DNA from: Paracoccaceae bacterium
GTDB taxonomy: Bacteria; Pseudomonadota; Alphaproteobacteria; Rhodobacterales; Rhodobacteraceae
DNA: 64,000 nucleotides
Reading direction: 5' to 3'
Assembly (NCBI GenBank): GCA_947461435.1
Contig: CANHLE010000002.1
Coordinates: 1-64,000 of the forward strand
Below are positions 7,605 through 17,724 of the stretch, in pieces. The translations under genes were made by a program, and so were the position numbers. The first letter of the stretch is position 1. Each line of letters opens with the position of its first letter. The notes beneath the pieces were generated by a model, which did not search any database, was not told where the DNA came from, and saw only the letters and a program-made list of their open reading frames with translations.

Positions 7605-8698
7605 CAGCCCATTATTCCACGATTAAAGATGGCTTTGGGGTCGAATTTGGCGCGCAGCGCTGCTGAAAGGGCGGCAATTGGCGCGGGTTCGGGCGAAAAG
7701 ACGGGAAGAGAACTCGCGGATCTCATCAAGGTGGCGTGGCCACTTATTGGGCCAAGACGAGCGCGCAGATTGCAGCCTTCGGGGATCAGGGCCCATATGA
7801 GGCCGCCGCCCCAATCAAGCAAAACCTTCGCATCATCAGGCATTCCCGCCAAAAGAGTAGGGGCGGTTGACGGCTGTACAGATAGTCGCCAAAGATCGCC
7901 CCCCTGCCCTGCCAATGGTGCCACGTCGCGGATCGCCTTCCAACGTTCAACCGGCTGATCGGCAACGGTGATCTCGGCCGCATGCATCGCCAGAAGGGAT
8001 TTCAGTCGGTCCAATCGATAAGCAACGGACCGTGCAAAGCCTTCGATACGCACGTAGGTTTGCTTTTCTGCCGGCAAATGCGCGGCACCAGAGATTTCAT
8101 AAGGTGAACCCAAAGCAGCAGACATTGCACTGACCGCCTGCGTATTAGTGAGGCCATGCAGACACAGACCCGCACTGGTTTCAGGCTGGGGAAGAAGTTT
8201 GAAGGCCACCTCTGTCAGCACACCCAATGTTCCGTGGGCTCCTGACATCAACTTGACCAAATCGAGACCGGTGACATTCTTCATCACGCGGCCACCCGAT
8301 TTTATCGCCACACCGCGCCCATCAACACATTTCAGTCCGATCAAACTGTCACGCGCCGCTCTGGCTTGGACACGCCGCGGGCCCGAGGCATTGGCTGCGG
8401 CAACGCCGCCGATGGTCGACGCGCCCTGCCGCCCCAACAAGGCTTGAATATCTGGCGGCTCAAATGGAAGACGCTGACCTTGGGCGGCCAAAGTCTGCTC
8501 GATCTCGGACAAGGGCGTGCCTGCGCCCGCGACAACGGTCAGCGCACCGGGCTCATACAGCGAAATGCCGGACAGGCCTGACAGATCAAGTATCTCCCCG
8601 TCGACCCGAGGACCGCGCGTACCGCCACCTCTCAAGGCCAAGGGGCCAGTTGCCGACCGGATCATCTCGGTCAAGTCCGTTTCACTTTCCGGCCGCAT
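7604..8698 (-). CDS. glcE: Glycolate oxidase FAD-binding subunit GlcE
   Basis: A 364-residue protein with the N-terminal FAD-binding region typical of the GlcE subunit (ALRGGGTRGP near residue 20, LLGRQGASTIGGVAAANASGPRR near residues 85-108 and a GGRVMKNVTGLDL segment). It lacks the full GlcD C-terminal catalytic part, as expected for this shorter, related subunit. It is the middle gene of glcDEF; the gap to glcD is 60 bp and it overlaps glcF by one base. GlcE is required for glycolate oxidation in E. coli. The start at 8698 gives a family-length protein. Confidence 0.93.
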   Translation of the reverse strand: MRPESETDLTEMIRSATGPLALRGGGTRGPRVDGEILDLSGLSGISLYEPGALTVVAGAGTPLSEIEQTLAAQGQRLPFEPPDIQALLGRQGASTIGGVAAANASGPRRVQARAARDSLIGLKCVDGRGVAIKSGGRVMKNVTGLDLVKLMSGAHGTLGVLTEVAFKLLPQPETSAGLCLHGLTNTQAVSAMSAALGSPYEISGAAHLPAEKQTYVRIEGFARSVAYRLDRLKSLLAMHAAEITVADQPVERWKAIRDVAPLAGQGGDLWRLSVQPSTAPTLLAGMPDDAKVLLDWGGGLIWALIPEGCNLRARLGPISGHATLMRSASSLPVFSPEPAPIAALSAALRAKFDPKAIFNRGIMG

Positions 8699-8758
8699 GG
8701 AGCGCTTTCATCTTGTCACGAGAATTCGGGAGGATCTGAAACATAGCGATTCAATATC

Positions 8759-10192
8759 TTAACCCGCACGACGCCCAGCACTGGCAGACAGGGGGAACAC
8801 CTTGGCTGGGTTTAGCAGCCAAGACGGATCAAAGACGTCCTTGACAGACATCTGAGCTTCCAGATCTGCCGGATTATATTGAACGGACATCAGATCGCGT
8901 TTTTCAACACCCACACCATGTTCCCCGGTAAGGCAACCGCCAACTTCAACACACAAGGTCAAGATCGCTGCGCCAAAGGCCTCGCAACGCTCCAGATCGC
9001 CAGGTTTGTTCGCGTCAAAAAGGATAAGAGGGTGCATGTTCCCGTCACCCGCATGAAAGACGTTGGCAACCCGTAGACCGAATTCATCGCTCATCTCGCC
9101 AATCCGCCGCAGCACCAACGGCAGCGAAGAAACTGGGATTGTGCCATCCAGACACATATAGTCACCCATTTGGCCCATAGCCCCGAAGGCTGATTTTCGG
9201 CCAAGCCAAATGCGTGCGCTATCCGCCTCTGAGGTGCTTTCGCGATAGGCGACTGGGGCATGGCGCCCTGCCAGGTCCCGTATCCGTGCAAGTTGGTCAT
9301 CGATCTCTGCAAGGCTTCCCTCGACCTCGATGATCAGAAGGGCCGCACAATCGGGGTAACCTGCCTTTGCAAACGCCTCACAGGCGACGATTGCAGGACG
9401 GTCCATGAATTCAATGGCCACAGGCAGTACACCTGCCTTTATGATATCACCGACGCAGGCACCGGCAACTTCGTTGCTGTCAAAGCCGATCAACACAGGT
9501 CTGGCACCTTCAGGTTTTGGAAGGATGCGCAACCAAGCTTCCGTAACCACAGCAAGTTGCCCCTCTGACCCGCAGATCACACCCATAAGGTCCAGCCCAC
9601 CGGAATCATTGAAAGGACCGCCGAGCGTCAGCTCTGTGCCATCCATCAAGACCATGCGGACGCCCAAAAGATTGTTGGTCGTCACCCCATACTTAAGGCA
9701 GTGCGCCCCGCCAGAGTTCATTGCGATATTGCCTGCAATGGCACAGGCTATTTGGCTGGACGGATCCGGCGCATAAAAGAACCCTTCTGATTCAACTGCC
9801 CCCGTGACCGACAAGTTTGTCCGTCCGGTTTCAACATGGATAAACCGATCGGCTGTATTGATTTCAATCACGCGAGTCAGTCGCGACACGCCCAGAATAA
9901 CACAATCGGCCGTTGGAAGTGCGCCGCCCGCAAGAGAGGTTCCCGCGCCACGAGGTACAACCGGCACTCCCATGCTATGGCATACCTTCAAGATGGCCGC
10001 GACTTCAGCCGTCGTGCGCGGTAGTGTCACGGCCATCGGCGGGCAGCGATAGGCCGACAATCCATCGCATTCATAGGCCTTCAGTTCGACCGTGTTGGTG
10101 ATCAGCACCCCCTCAGACAGAACGGCGGCCAAAGCATCAAGTATAGCCGGACGACTGTTCAAAATCCTGCGGTTGACGAGCGGCATGTCCAT
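8759..10192 (-). CDS. glcD: Glycolate oxidase catalytic subunit GlcD
   Basis: A 477-residue FAD-linked oxidase of the GlcD/D-lactate dehydrogenase family. The FAD-binding domain shows VPRGAGTSLAGGA near residue 80 and IAGNIAMNSGGAHCLKYG near residue 150; the C-terminal FAD-oxidase domain ends with VFHAGDGNMHPLI and the GEHGVGVEKR motif. It oxidises glycolate (and possibly D-lactate) to glyoxylate. It is the first gene of glcDEF, with 154 bp upstream that should hold the promoter. No GlcC-type regulator lies next to it, and malate synthase is not in the window. Confidence 0.95.
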   Translation of the reverse strand: MDMPLVNRRILNSRPAILDALAAVLSEGVLITNTVELKAYECDGLSAYRCPPMAVTLPRTTAEVAAILKVCHSMGVPVVPRGAGTSLAGGALPTADCVILGVSRLTRVIEINTADRFIHVETGRTNLSVTGAVESEGFFYAPDPSSQIACAIAGNIAMNSGGAHCLKYGVTTNNLLGVRMVLMDGTELTLGGPFNDSGGLDLMGVICGSEGQLAVVTEAWLRILPKPEGARPVLIGFDSNEVAGACVGDIIKAGVLPVAIEFMDRPAIVACEAFAKAGYPDCAALLIIEVEGSLAEIDDQLARIRDLAGRHAPVAYRESTSEADSARIWLGRKSAFGAMGQMGDYMCLDGTIPVSSLPLVLRRIGEMSDEFGLRVANVFHAGDGNMHPLILFDANKPGDLERCEAFGAAILTLCVEVGGCLTGEHGVGVEKRDLMSVQYNPADLEAQMSVKDVFDPSWLLNPAKVFPLSASAGRRAG

Positions 10193-10346
10193 AGTGTGAT
10201 CCTTTTGGCGTCACCCAATGGGATGCCGAAAGTCGTGCCGGGTCAAGGGGATATAGGGGTGCCAAGCACCGGTGTGAAGACATGTGTCAACCGTGATTTC
10301 AGCATGCTTCGCGATTAGATCTTTGTGAATTCAAAGGGATGGTAGT

Positions 10347-12422
10347 TCAGGTTCGGGCCGAGCTTCTGCGGCGCCCCTCCACTAGCCAGGCGGCAATCAT
10401 CAAACCGGCAGAAGACAACAGCGCCAGCCACTCGGGCAACAGCGATGTGACACGAAGATCTTCAGTTTCATAGGCTCCGCGGGGCGTGATGCCGATCCAG
10501 CCGCGTCCAGCGGCGGTGCGGCCCATTTCAACTGACCGGATGTCGGGCAATCCAGCTGCAATTCGCAGCGCCCCACCTTTTGTTGCGGTAACAGCCGGCC
10601 GGATTACCAGATCAGTTGCGATCGTGTCCACGAATTCCCGCGGAGCGGGGGGACCGACAGACAGGACACGGGTCAATTCCCCTTGGGAGAGGCGGTATAG
10701 ACCGGAGCCCTTTGTCGCGAACCGCGATTCGTATCGACCGGGGGAAAGTTGCGTCATTGGCAAATTCAGCACCGTGCCATCAGGCATGGTGACGCTCAGA
10801 TCCCCCGGCGTCTCGTCCTTGATGCTGCGGCGAGTTGCGGTCACTTCCTGGGTTTTCAGACTCGCAGAAAGGGTTTCTTCCTCAAGTTCTGGTTCCTTGA
10901 GCATCCAGTGCGCAAGTCTGCGCAGAAGTTCCAATTGTGGCCCCCCCCCTTCAAAACCACGCCCCCAAAGCCACATCTGATCCGACGCCAAAACAGCCAC
11001 ACGGCCAAGCCCAACACGGTTCAGGACCAAAAGGGGCCTGTCGCCGGGCCCCGACATGACAACCTGGCCTGCGGTCGCTTTCATTTCGACGAGACGGAAC
11101 CACCGTCCCCATCCCCCTTTAGGCGCAAGCGCCTCCAGGCCCTCGGTTACAGGATGTCGGCGGCCAAGTTCGGTAAGCGCTGGTTTGAAACCTTCGGAAA
11201 TGATTTGCGAAGTTGGCTCCACCGGCAGAATTTCGGCCAACGGCGTGCGCCAAAGGCTGTCAATGGTGCCAAACTCCGGACCTGCCGCAACCAGAACGGT
11301 GCCGCCGTCTTTGACATACTGAACAACGTTGTCGATGTAGCTCATGGGCAAAATGCCCTGCATTGAATAGCGATCAAAGATGATCAGATCGAAATCCTTG
11401 ATCTTTTCTACGAACAACTCTCGGGTAGGAAAAGCAATCAGCGCAAGTTCTTCGACCGGGATGCCATCCTGCTTTTCGGGCGGCCGCAGAATGGTGAAGT
11501 GAACCAAATCGACCGAGGGGTCGGATTTGAGAAGATTGCGCCATGTCCGCTCGCCCGTGTGCGGTTCGCCCGAGACCAGAAGCACGCGCAACCTGTCACG
11601 GACCCCATTTATGGCCAAGGTGGCGGTGTTGTTCTGATCCGTCAATTCTCCCTCTTGGGCCGCGACTGAGAGTTGCAGAACATTCTGCCCGCCATGTGGT
11701 AACCGAACCGGCAGATCCAAATCGACGTTCAGCGGGACCGAAAAGGTGACGGGAAGCTCTTCGTCCAAGGCAATGGTGATGTCGACCAGATCGTCGACAC
11801 CAAAAGGTGCCGCTCCCAAGTCTTCGATACGCAAGTTTAAAACAGTCTCTTCGCCCATGATCGCAAAGGCAGGCGCATTGGTCACCACGATCCTGCGGTC
11901 CCAATCCGAGTCTTCGCCAGTTAGCAATAGGTGCAGTGGGGCAGGCAGATCAGGGGTTGCCCCCATATCATGGATTTGGCCATCGGATATGAGGATCGCC
12001 CCCGCAATGCGTCCGCGCGGCTCTTCTGCCAAAGCTTTTGCCAGGGCCGTCATGGCTTCGGTTCCGGCGTCCTCGGCCCCATCGGCCAATCGGATCAGCC
12101 GCATTTCAGTATTGCCCATCGCGGCAAGTTCGGCCGTCACATTGGATAGCGCCGCATCACTTTGCGACGATCTGATCCCCAGACGATTGGAAGAACTTTC
12201 ATCGACCACAACGATCACAATATCCGACAGCGGGCGTTGAAGTTCCGTTTGCAACGATGGGTTTGAAAGCGCCGCAAGCAAGATCAGCGCCGCAACAAGC
12301 CGCAGCGACCACCCAGGCAAGCCCCGCCATAAGGCCAAGACTAAAAAAGATGCTGCAAGGGCTGCCAGAACCCAAAGCAGTTGGATGGAAACAAGAGGAG
12401 CAAACAAGACAGACTGGGTCAT
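10347..12422 (-). CDS. Large membrane protein of the MoxR/DUF58 operon
   Basis: A 691-residue protein with two N-terminal transmembrane helices (residues 10-30 and 37-55) and one near the C-terminus (LPEWLALLSSAGLMIAAWLV). Between them is a VWA-like segment beginning DIVIVVVDESSS and a central domain resembling a class I glutamine amidotransferase-like fold (KDFDLIIFDRYSM, GGTVLVAAGPEFG), with no obvious catalytic Cys. Proteins of this layout are always found with MoxR, DUF58 and BatA-like partners; the function is unknown, perhaps in assembly or stress handling of envelope complexes. Its ATG overlaps the stop of the upstream gene by 4 nt. It is the last gene of the operon. Confidence 0.75.
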   Translation of the reverse strand: MTQSVLFAPLVSIQLLWVLAALAASFLVLALWRGLPGWSLRLVAALILLAALSNPSLQTELQRPLSDIVIVVVDESSSNRLGIRSSQSDAALSNVTAELAAMGNTEMRLIRLADGAEDAGTEAMTALAKALAEEPRGRIAGAILISDGQIHDMGATPDLPAPLHLLLTGEDSDWDRRIVVTNAPAFAIMGEETVLNLRIEDLGAAPFGVDDLVDITIALDEELPVTFSVPLNVDLDLPVRLPHGGQNVLQLSVAAQEGELTDQNNTATLAINGVRDRLRVLLVSGEPHTGERTWRNLLKSDPSVDLVHFTILRPPEKQDGIPVEELALIAFPTRELFVEKIKDFDLIIFDRYSMQGILPMSYIDNVVQYVKDGGTVLVAAGPEFGTIDSLWRTPLAEILPVEPTSQIISEGFKPALTELGRRHPVTEGLEALAPKGGWGRWFRLVEMKATAGQVVMSGPGDRPLLVLNRVGLGRVAVLASDQMWLWGRGFEGGGPQLELLRRLAHWMLKEPELEEETLSASLKTQEVTATRRSIKDETPGDLSVTMPDGTVLNLPMTQLSPGRYESRFATKGSGLYRLSQGELTRVLSVGPPAPREFVDTIATDLVIRPAVTATKGGALRIAAGLPDIRSVEMGRTAAGRGWIGITPRGAYETEDLRVTSLLPEWLALLSSAGLMIAAWLVEGRRRSSART

Positions 12423-15187
12423 TGTCCCAGCCTTTCCAACAAAGCGGGTACGTGCACCTGATCTGATTTATAGTTGCCCGTCAGCACATGCATGATCAGA
12501 TTGATCCCAAATCTATAGGCCGTTTCGCGCTGACGTTCCCCCCCTTCGCCCCTTCCAACGGGATACAACGGCGCGCCAAACTCATCGGTGGCCCATGCCG
12601 AGGCCCAATCGTTGCCACCAATCACAACCGGGGTGACGCCATCATTTTGCGGCCGAAACGGCATACCGTCGGTCGCCTCGGCCTGTTCGGGCGCCGCCTC
12701 GACCCAAAGGATGGGGCTGTCGAACCGTCCGGGAAAGTTTTGGATCAGATAAAAACTGCGCGTCAAAATGTGATCGGTCGGGATAATATTCAGCGGAGGA
12801 ATATCAAGACCTTGGGCTATGCCGCGCAGGGTCTCTCCTTCGGCCGAAGTGACACCGTTCTGAGAAATGTCACCATCTTTCGTGTCAAAAAGGATCATGC
12901 CGCCACTGCGAAGATAGGCATTCAGCCGATCATAAGCGCCGGGGCTGGGCAAAGCTTGGGTGGTAGTGATGGGCCAGTACAGGAACGGGAAAAAAGCCAA
13001 TTCATCTGCTTCGATGTCCACACCCATAGGGGGCAGAGGTTCGATAGACGTGCGTTCTGTCAGGCGATCTGACAAGCCCAAGAGCCCGGCTTGCGATAAG
13101 GTATCAAGAGAGGCGTCGCCCGTCCTGACATAGGCCAAAACCACGCCTTCAGTTGCCGCGATGGCAACCTCGTCTTTTGCAGCTTCCTGTGCTTGTGCCG
13201 GTGGGGCATGAAACGGAAGAAAGCCCATCATCACAATGGCTGCACTTTTTCGGGCGAAGGACGCCAGACGGCCCGAGAGCCAGAGCGCAGCCAAGATATC
13301 CAAAAGGGTAAGGCAAAGGGACGCTGCCAAAAGCGGTCCCTTCAGGGCAACACTTTTTGAAGCTCCTATCCCGTCGATGATTTGGATATTAGGCCACACG
13401 GCAGGTTCTAGTGTAGCGTCGACACTGATTGCGTTCAGTGCGAGGCTTCGGGCCCCTTCGGTATAAACACCAGGCGGCAAGCCATCTGACGGACCCGCGA
13501 AAAGGGCATTGCCCAACAGTTCACCATCAACTCCGGAAATGTCCTCACCGCTTTGCCCGGCCCCGTATCCATCTATCACGCGGCCTGCACTCCAAATTTG
13601 ACCCTTGAGGGTCTCTGGCTTTGGAGGCTCGGATCCAGCCGAAACAGCAAGGCGCTCCAACATCTGGACGAAAAGACCCGACAACGGAAGGCTGGACCAT
13701 TCTGCATTGGCCGTCACGTGAAAAAGCACCACCTGTCCATCACCGATAATCTTGCGCGTGACCAAAGGTGTGCCATCGGCCAGTGACGCGATGGTGCGCT
13801 GTGCGACATCAGGTCCCGGCTCTGCCAGAACTTGTTCGCTTACCGTAAGGTCTTGTGGAACCTCAAGCCCATGAAAGGGCGATCCTTCGGCGAAAGGGGC
13901 GATTGGTCGCGGGTCACCCCAACTCATGGTGCCCCCGATTTCGCGGCCACCTTCCCGCAAGCGAACCGGCATCAACGGATCTTCAGCAGAACGCGACAGA
14001 TCCGATGCAGCAAGCCGCGGACCGGAGAATCGCAACAAGAGACCGCCCTTTTCGATCCAATCCAAAAGAGCGTCGGATTCGGCTTGGGTCAGGCGCGCCA
14101 CATCTGCAAGGATCACCACATCGGGGCTCGCCTTCAGCACATCCGCAAGAGCACCCTCGATCAACTCAGTTGAGGGTGCGAGCGCTTGCCGAAGATAATG
14201 TGTTTGATCCAACAGGGTTAAACCTTCTTTGGACGTTCCCCCTGCGAGAATGGCAATTTTCCGCCGTTTCAGGCTGTCATCGGTCAAGCTGACCGCCCCT
14301 GCAGAACGATTGCCAAGAATTTCGAAACGATTCAGCCGATTGCGCAGTTCTGGCGGCAAAGACAAACTTGATTCCGCGCGTATCTCACCGACTGAAAACG
14401 CCACTTTGAACCGCGCCAGTTCACGGTCTATTCCCGCTGGATCCGGACCGCGACCAATCACCTCAACCTCGGCCTCGGGTCCGCCCAGCGGACGCAAGAC
14501 AGTCACAATGACAGCGCCGTCTTTGATCACTGCAGGGGCAATCCCGAGAAGAACACGGGGCGATTGATAGACTCTCACATCGCCCTTGTTTGCCAAGGCC
14601 GTATGCAAAGCGTCGCGACCTGCATGATCCAAACCGTCCGAGAGCCAATAAGTTTCAAAATCGCCCGTTGGCAAAACCTTCGCCCATTCAAACATTGCGC
14701 GCGGCAGCCAAGGCGAAGGGTCCATCGCATTTATCCGGGTCAAAACTGAATCTGCAGACTGGAACACCGGCGTCTGTGGTGACTCTACAAGAGTGATCAA
14801 CGCGACGGGGCGCGCGCTTCGGCTTGCTTCAGCGAGAATCTCCGATGCTTTCTGGCGCCGAATGTCCCAATCAGAAGCTTCGGCCCAACCGCCATCAAAC
14901 ACCAAAAGAAGTGGTCCGCTGCTCAGTGAATTTGGAGTGGGATTAAGTGTTGGGCCCGCAAATCCCAAAATGGCGGCCAAGATCGCGAAAATGCGCAGAG
15001 CAAGCAACCACCATGGGGTGCGGTCTGCCTGCCGCGTCTCGTCCTTCAGGCCCAACAGCAAACCCACCGCAGCAAAACGAAGGCGTTTCGCCGCTGGCGG
15101 TATTGCCCGAAGGATCAACCACAGAACTGGCAAAATGACCAAGGCAGCCAGCAGCAAGGGCTGACTGAAGGATAGACCGGCAAGCAT
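12419..15187 (-). CDS. BatA N-terminal / DUF4159 membrane protein
   Basis: The protein begins with two membrane helices of the BatA N-terminal domain (PLLLAALVILPVLWLILRAIPP), and a third helix appears around residue 65. A long periplasm- or cytoplasm-facing region follows, another helix near residue 640, then a C-terminal DUF4159 domain (LAYVRTGDASLDTLSQAGLLGL through YLRSGGMILFDTKDGD). The start at 15187 is chosen over one 11 codons earlier because GGAGG stands 8 nt upstream and the ATG overlaps the DUF58 stop as TGATG. This gives 922 residues. It is the third gene of the MoxR operon and probably a scaffold partner of the MoxR ATPase; no reaction is known. Confidence 0.82.
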   Translation of the reverse strand: MLAGLSFSQPLLLAALVILPVLWLILRAIPPAAKRLRFAAVGLLLGLKDETRQADRTPWWLLALRIFAILAAILGFAGPTLNPTPNSLSSGPLLLVFDGGWAEASDWDIRRQKASEILAEASRSARPVALITLVESPQTPVFQSADSVLTRINAMDPSPWLPRAMFEWAKVLPTGDFETYWLSDGLDHAGRDALHTALANKGDVRVYQSPRVLLGIAPAVIKDGAVIVTVLRPLGGPEAEVEVIGRGPDPAGIDRELARFKVAFSVGEIRAESSLSLPPELRNRLNRFEILGNRSAGAVSLTDDSLKRRKIAILAGGTSKEGLTLLDQTHYLRQALAPSTELIEGALADVLKASPDVVILADVARLTQAESDALLDWIEKGGLLLRFSGPRLAASDLSRSAEDPLMPVRLREGGREIGGTMSWGDPRPIAPFAEGSPFHGLEVPQDLTVSEQVLAEPGPDVAQRTIASLADGTPLVTRKIIGDGQVVLFHVTANAEWSSLPLSGLFVQMLERLAVSAGSEPPKPETLKGQIWSAGRVIDGYGAGQSGEDISGVDGELLGNALFAGPSDGLPPGVYTEGARSLALNAISVDATLEPAVWPNIQIIDGIGASKSVALKGPLLAASLCLTLLDILAALWLSGRLASFARKSAAIVMMGFLPFHAPPAQAQEAAKDEVAIAATEGVVLAYVRTGDASLDTLSQAGLLGLSDRLTERTSIEPLPPMGVDIEADELAFFPFLYWPITTTQALPSPGAYDRLNAYLRSGGMILFDTKDGDISQNGVTSAEGETLRGIAQGLDIPPLNIIPTDHILTRSFYLIQNFPGRFDSPILWVEAAPEQAEATDGMPFRPQNDGVTPVVIGGNDWASAWATDEFGAPLYPVGRGEGGERQRETAYRFGINLIMHVLTGNYKSDQVHVPALLERLGQ

Positions 15188-16056
15188 CAGCGATTTCCTC
15201 CAAGTGCCTGATGTGCCCAAAGGAGGAGTGGCAGCGCAGGTGAGCCGGTGTGATGCGTCGTGAAATGCCAGCCAAGCGCCTGCGCCATTCGGGCGAGTTC
15301 GGCCTTGCGGTCTTGAAGCCGCTGCAAATACCGAGCGCGCAGATCACCCGCTTCTTGCGTTTCAAACGCAATACCGCCACCTACGGATTGAAAAATAGTC
15401 CGCCCATCGAAAGGAAAATCTTCCTCGATCGGATCCAGTATTTGTATGATCACGCCGCGTACGCCTTTGTCAGCGGCGGCACCAAGTGCGGCTTGCAACG
15501 GGCCAAGATCCCCCAAAAAGTCAGAAATGACCACTGCACGACTGTGAGAAATAGCGTCGTGCAAACTTGGGGCTCCAAATTCTGCCACCCTTTGATCGGC
15601 TAAAGCCAGCGCGAGCATGGACATTTGGGCGATCCCTGCCCTTGGCCGACCCTGCCCCTCGATGCCGACCCTTTCACCCCCCTTTAAAAGAGAAATCGCC
15701 AAGGCATAGGCAACAATGAATGCGCGATCCGTTTTGGATTGTTTTGACTTGGAACTTTGAAATTGCATGGATTTTGCGGAATCCACCCAAAACGTTACGC
15801 CTTGAGAGGCTTGCCATTCACGCTCGCGGATATACGGAGCATCAGACTTGGCCGACCGCCGCCAATCGATGTTGCGCGCACTATCGCCGGGCATCGCAGG
15901 ACGATACTGCCAGAAATCAGCGCCCTGTCCCGCTCGTTTTCGACCATGGTCCCCTAGCGACAACGCGGACGAAAGCCGTTCGGCCTCTGCAAGCAAGGTT
16001 GGTAGGGATTGGCCAAGTACATCCGCCTCGGCCCGAAGGGACAGACTTACGGTCAC
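15187..16056 (-). CDS. DUF58 domain protein
   Basis: A 289-residue DUF58 protein. The family core is visible as WQYRPAMPGDSARNIDWRRSA (residues about 50-70), followed by a VWA-like fold: FWVDSAKSM near residue 90, a metal-site-like VVISDFLGDLGP near 175. DUF58 proteins are encoded directly after MoxR in most bacteria and are thought to work with that AAA+ ATPase, possibly as the VWA-domain adaptor. It overlaps MoxR by 4 nt and the downstream BatA-like gene by 1 nt. No signal peptide or membrane helix is visible, so it is likely cytoplasmic. Confidence 0.9.
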   Translation of the reverse strand: MTVSLSLRAEADVLGQSLPTLLAEAERLSSALSLGDHGRKRAGQGADFWQYRPAMPGDSARNIDWRRSAKSDAPYIREREWQASQGVTFWVDSAKSMQFQSSKSKQSKTDRAFIVAYALAISLLKGGERVGIEGQGRPRAGIAQMSMLALALADQRVAEFGAPSLHDAISHSRAVVISDFLGDLGPLQAALGAAADKGVRGVIIQILDPIEEDFPFDGRTIFQSVGGGIAFETQEAGDLRARYLQRLQDRKAELARMAQALGWHFTTHHTGSPALPLLLWAHQALGGNR

Positions 16057-17057
16057 GCGGCAGCCTCGGCCCCAAGAACAGCGGTTGCCATGCGGTCAAT
16101 CAGTCCGCCCATCGTCTCTCCGCGCGCCCGGGCCGCAAAGTTCAAGGCCATTCTGTGCGACAGAACAGGACGGACGAGAGCGGCAACATCAGATACAGCC
16201 GGCGCAAAGCGCCCATCCAACAGCGCGCGCGCGCGCACTGCAAGCATAAGCGCCTGCGCAGCGCGCGGGCCCGGCCCCCAAGACAACGACGCTTCAACGG
16301 CTTTCCCCTCTGGCTCGCCGGGTCGGCATGCGCGAACAAGATCAAGGATCGCTTCAACGACCTTATCCCCCACCGGCATACGCCGCACGATCAATTGCGC
16401 CTCGATCAATTGATCCGCGGTAAATATTGACGTCACCTTGGCTTCTTCCGCACCCGTCGTAGCCAAAAGAATTTCGCGCTCGACGGCGCGCGTCGGATAA
16501 TCAACGTCTATTTGCACGAGAAAGCGATCAAGCTGCGCCTCTGGCAGGGGATAGGTGCCTTCCTGTTCAATCGGGTTTTGCGTGGCAAGCACATGAAACG
16601 GTGGGCCCAAGCGACGGTGAACGCCTGCAATCGTGACTTCGCGTTCCTGCATTGCCTGCAAAAGGGCGGATTGAGTGCGGGGCGAGGCCCGGTTGATTTC
16701 ATCAGCCATCAGGAGTTGGCAAAATATCGGCCCTTCCAGGAACCGAAAGGATCGCGTGCCATCGGCTGCGGTCTCTAGAACTTCGGAACCAAGGATATCC
16801 GCTGGCATCAGATCAGGGGTGAATTGGATGCGCGAGGAATTCAGCCCCATAACTGTTGACAATGTATCGACCAGAAGCGTCTTACCCAACCCCGGCAAGC
16901 CGACCAAGAGGCCGTGGCCGCCGCACAGCATTGCGGTAAGAGACAGATCGACCACCTTTTCCTGACCGATGAATTTCCCCGCAATCATTTTGCGCGCCGA
17001 CCCAAGCTTTTCACCTAAGGCTTCGATCTGAGAAATTAATTGGGCGGCTTCGGACAT
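16053..17057 (-). CDS. MoxR-family AAA+ ATPase
   Basis: A 334-residue MoxR ATPase. Walker A is GLPGLGKT, Walker B LLMADEINRA with the downstream sensor and arginine-finger region ASPRTQSALLQAMQEREV, then ATQNPIEQEGTYPLPEAQLDRF. MoxR proteins act as chaperones that insert cofactors or assemble complexes. The start is 17057, 38 codons inside the longest frame: AAGGAG stands 7 nt upstream of this ATG and the protein then begins MSEAAQLISQIEAL, like its relatives. It is the first gene of a four-gene operon and lies 56 bp from the divergent DUF1285 gene, so both share a promoter region. Confidence 0.93.
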   Translation of the reverse strand: MSEAAQLISQIEALGEKLGSARKMIAGKFIGQEKVVDLSLTAMLCGGHGLLVGLPGLGKTLLVDTLSTVMGLNSSRIQFTPDLMPADILGSEVLETAADGTRSFRFLEGPIFCQLLMADEINRASPRTQSALLQAMQEREVTIAGVHRRLGPPFHVLATQNPIEQEGTYPLPEAQLDRFLVQIDVDYPTRAVEREILLATTGAEEAKVTSIFTADQLIEAQLIVRRMPVGDKVVEAILDLVRACRPGEPEGKAVEASLSWGPGPRAAQALMLAVRARALLDGRFAPAVSDVAALVRPVLSHRMALNFAARARGETMGGLIDRMATAVLGAEAAA

Positions 17058-17113
17058 GACAATGCTCCTTCGGTTCACTACATCATTAGATCGAATGATG
17101 CGGCGGGGTACAA

Positions 17114-17716
17114 ATGACAAACGAGAAATCGGCACAAAACTTCGTGAGTCCCACGGCGGACGGGCTGGCAAATGCCGCCTTGGCCGCCAGCAAAGGACAT
17201 GGACCCGCCCCGGTTCATCTGTGGAACCCCGCGTTCTGCGGCGACCTAGATATTCGGATCGCCAAGGATGGCCAATGGTACTATCTTGGAACGCCTATCG
17301 GCCGTGCCCCGCTGGTGAAGTTGTTTTCAAATATCTTGAAGCGCGAGGGGGACCGTTATTTTTTAGTGACACCGGCCGAAAAGGTGGGAATCAAAGTCGA
17401 TGATGCCCCATTACTGGTCGTGGACTTTGAACAACAGAACGCGGGACGCACCCAAGTCTTGCACCTGACCACCAAGACCGAAGAGACGGTGACAGTCGAC
17501 GCCGATCATGCGATTCGGGTGGAAAGGGATGCCATAACCGGCGAACCGTCGCCCTATGTTCATGTGCGATCTGGCCTTGATGCCAGAATAGACCGCAAAA
17601 CTTTCTATCGCTTGATCGATCTTGCGGTGCACGAAGCGCGTGACGGCGAGCTTTGGTTCGGTCTATGGTCGTCGGACTGCTTCTTTCCAATCATTCCATC
17701 TGTAGAATTGACCTGA
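17114..17716 (+). CDS. DUF1285 domain protein
   Basis: A 200-residue protein of the DUF1285 family, recognised by the NPAFCGDLDIRIAKDGQWYYLGTPIGR segment near residue 40, the region LVTPAEKVGIKVDDAPL and the C-terminal AVHEARDGELWFGLWSSD. The family has no assigned reaction. It is very often encoded near MoxR/DUF58 in alphaproteobacteria, here divergently. The start at 17114 is preceded by GGCGGGGT. No membrane helices are visible, so it is probably cytoplasmic. Confidence 0.88.
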   Translation: MTNEKSAQNFVSPTADGLANAALAASKGHGPAPVHLWNPAFCGDLDIRIAKDGQWYYLGTPIGRAPLVKLFSNILKREGDRYFLVTPAEKVGIKVDDAPLLVVDFEQQNAGRTQVLHLTTKTEETVTVDADHAIRVERDAITGEPSPYVHVRSGLDARIDRKTFYRLIDLAVHEARDGELWFGLWSSDCFFPIIPSVELT

Positions 17717-17724
17717 CACGCCTG

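Noticed and set aside
10193..10346. Possible sigma-54 promoter (TTGGCAC) before glcD
   Set aside because: The GC of the -12 element is not at the required distance, so the match does not hold.
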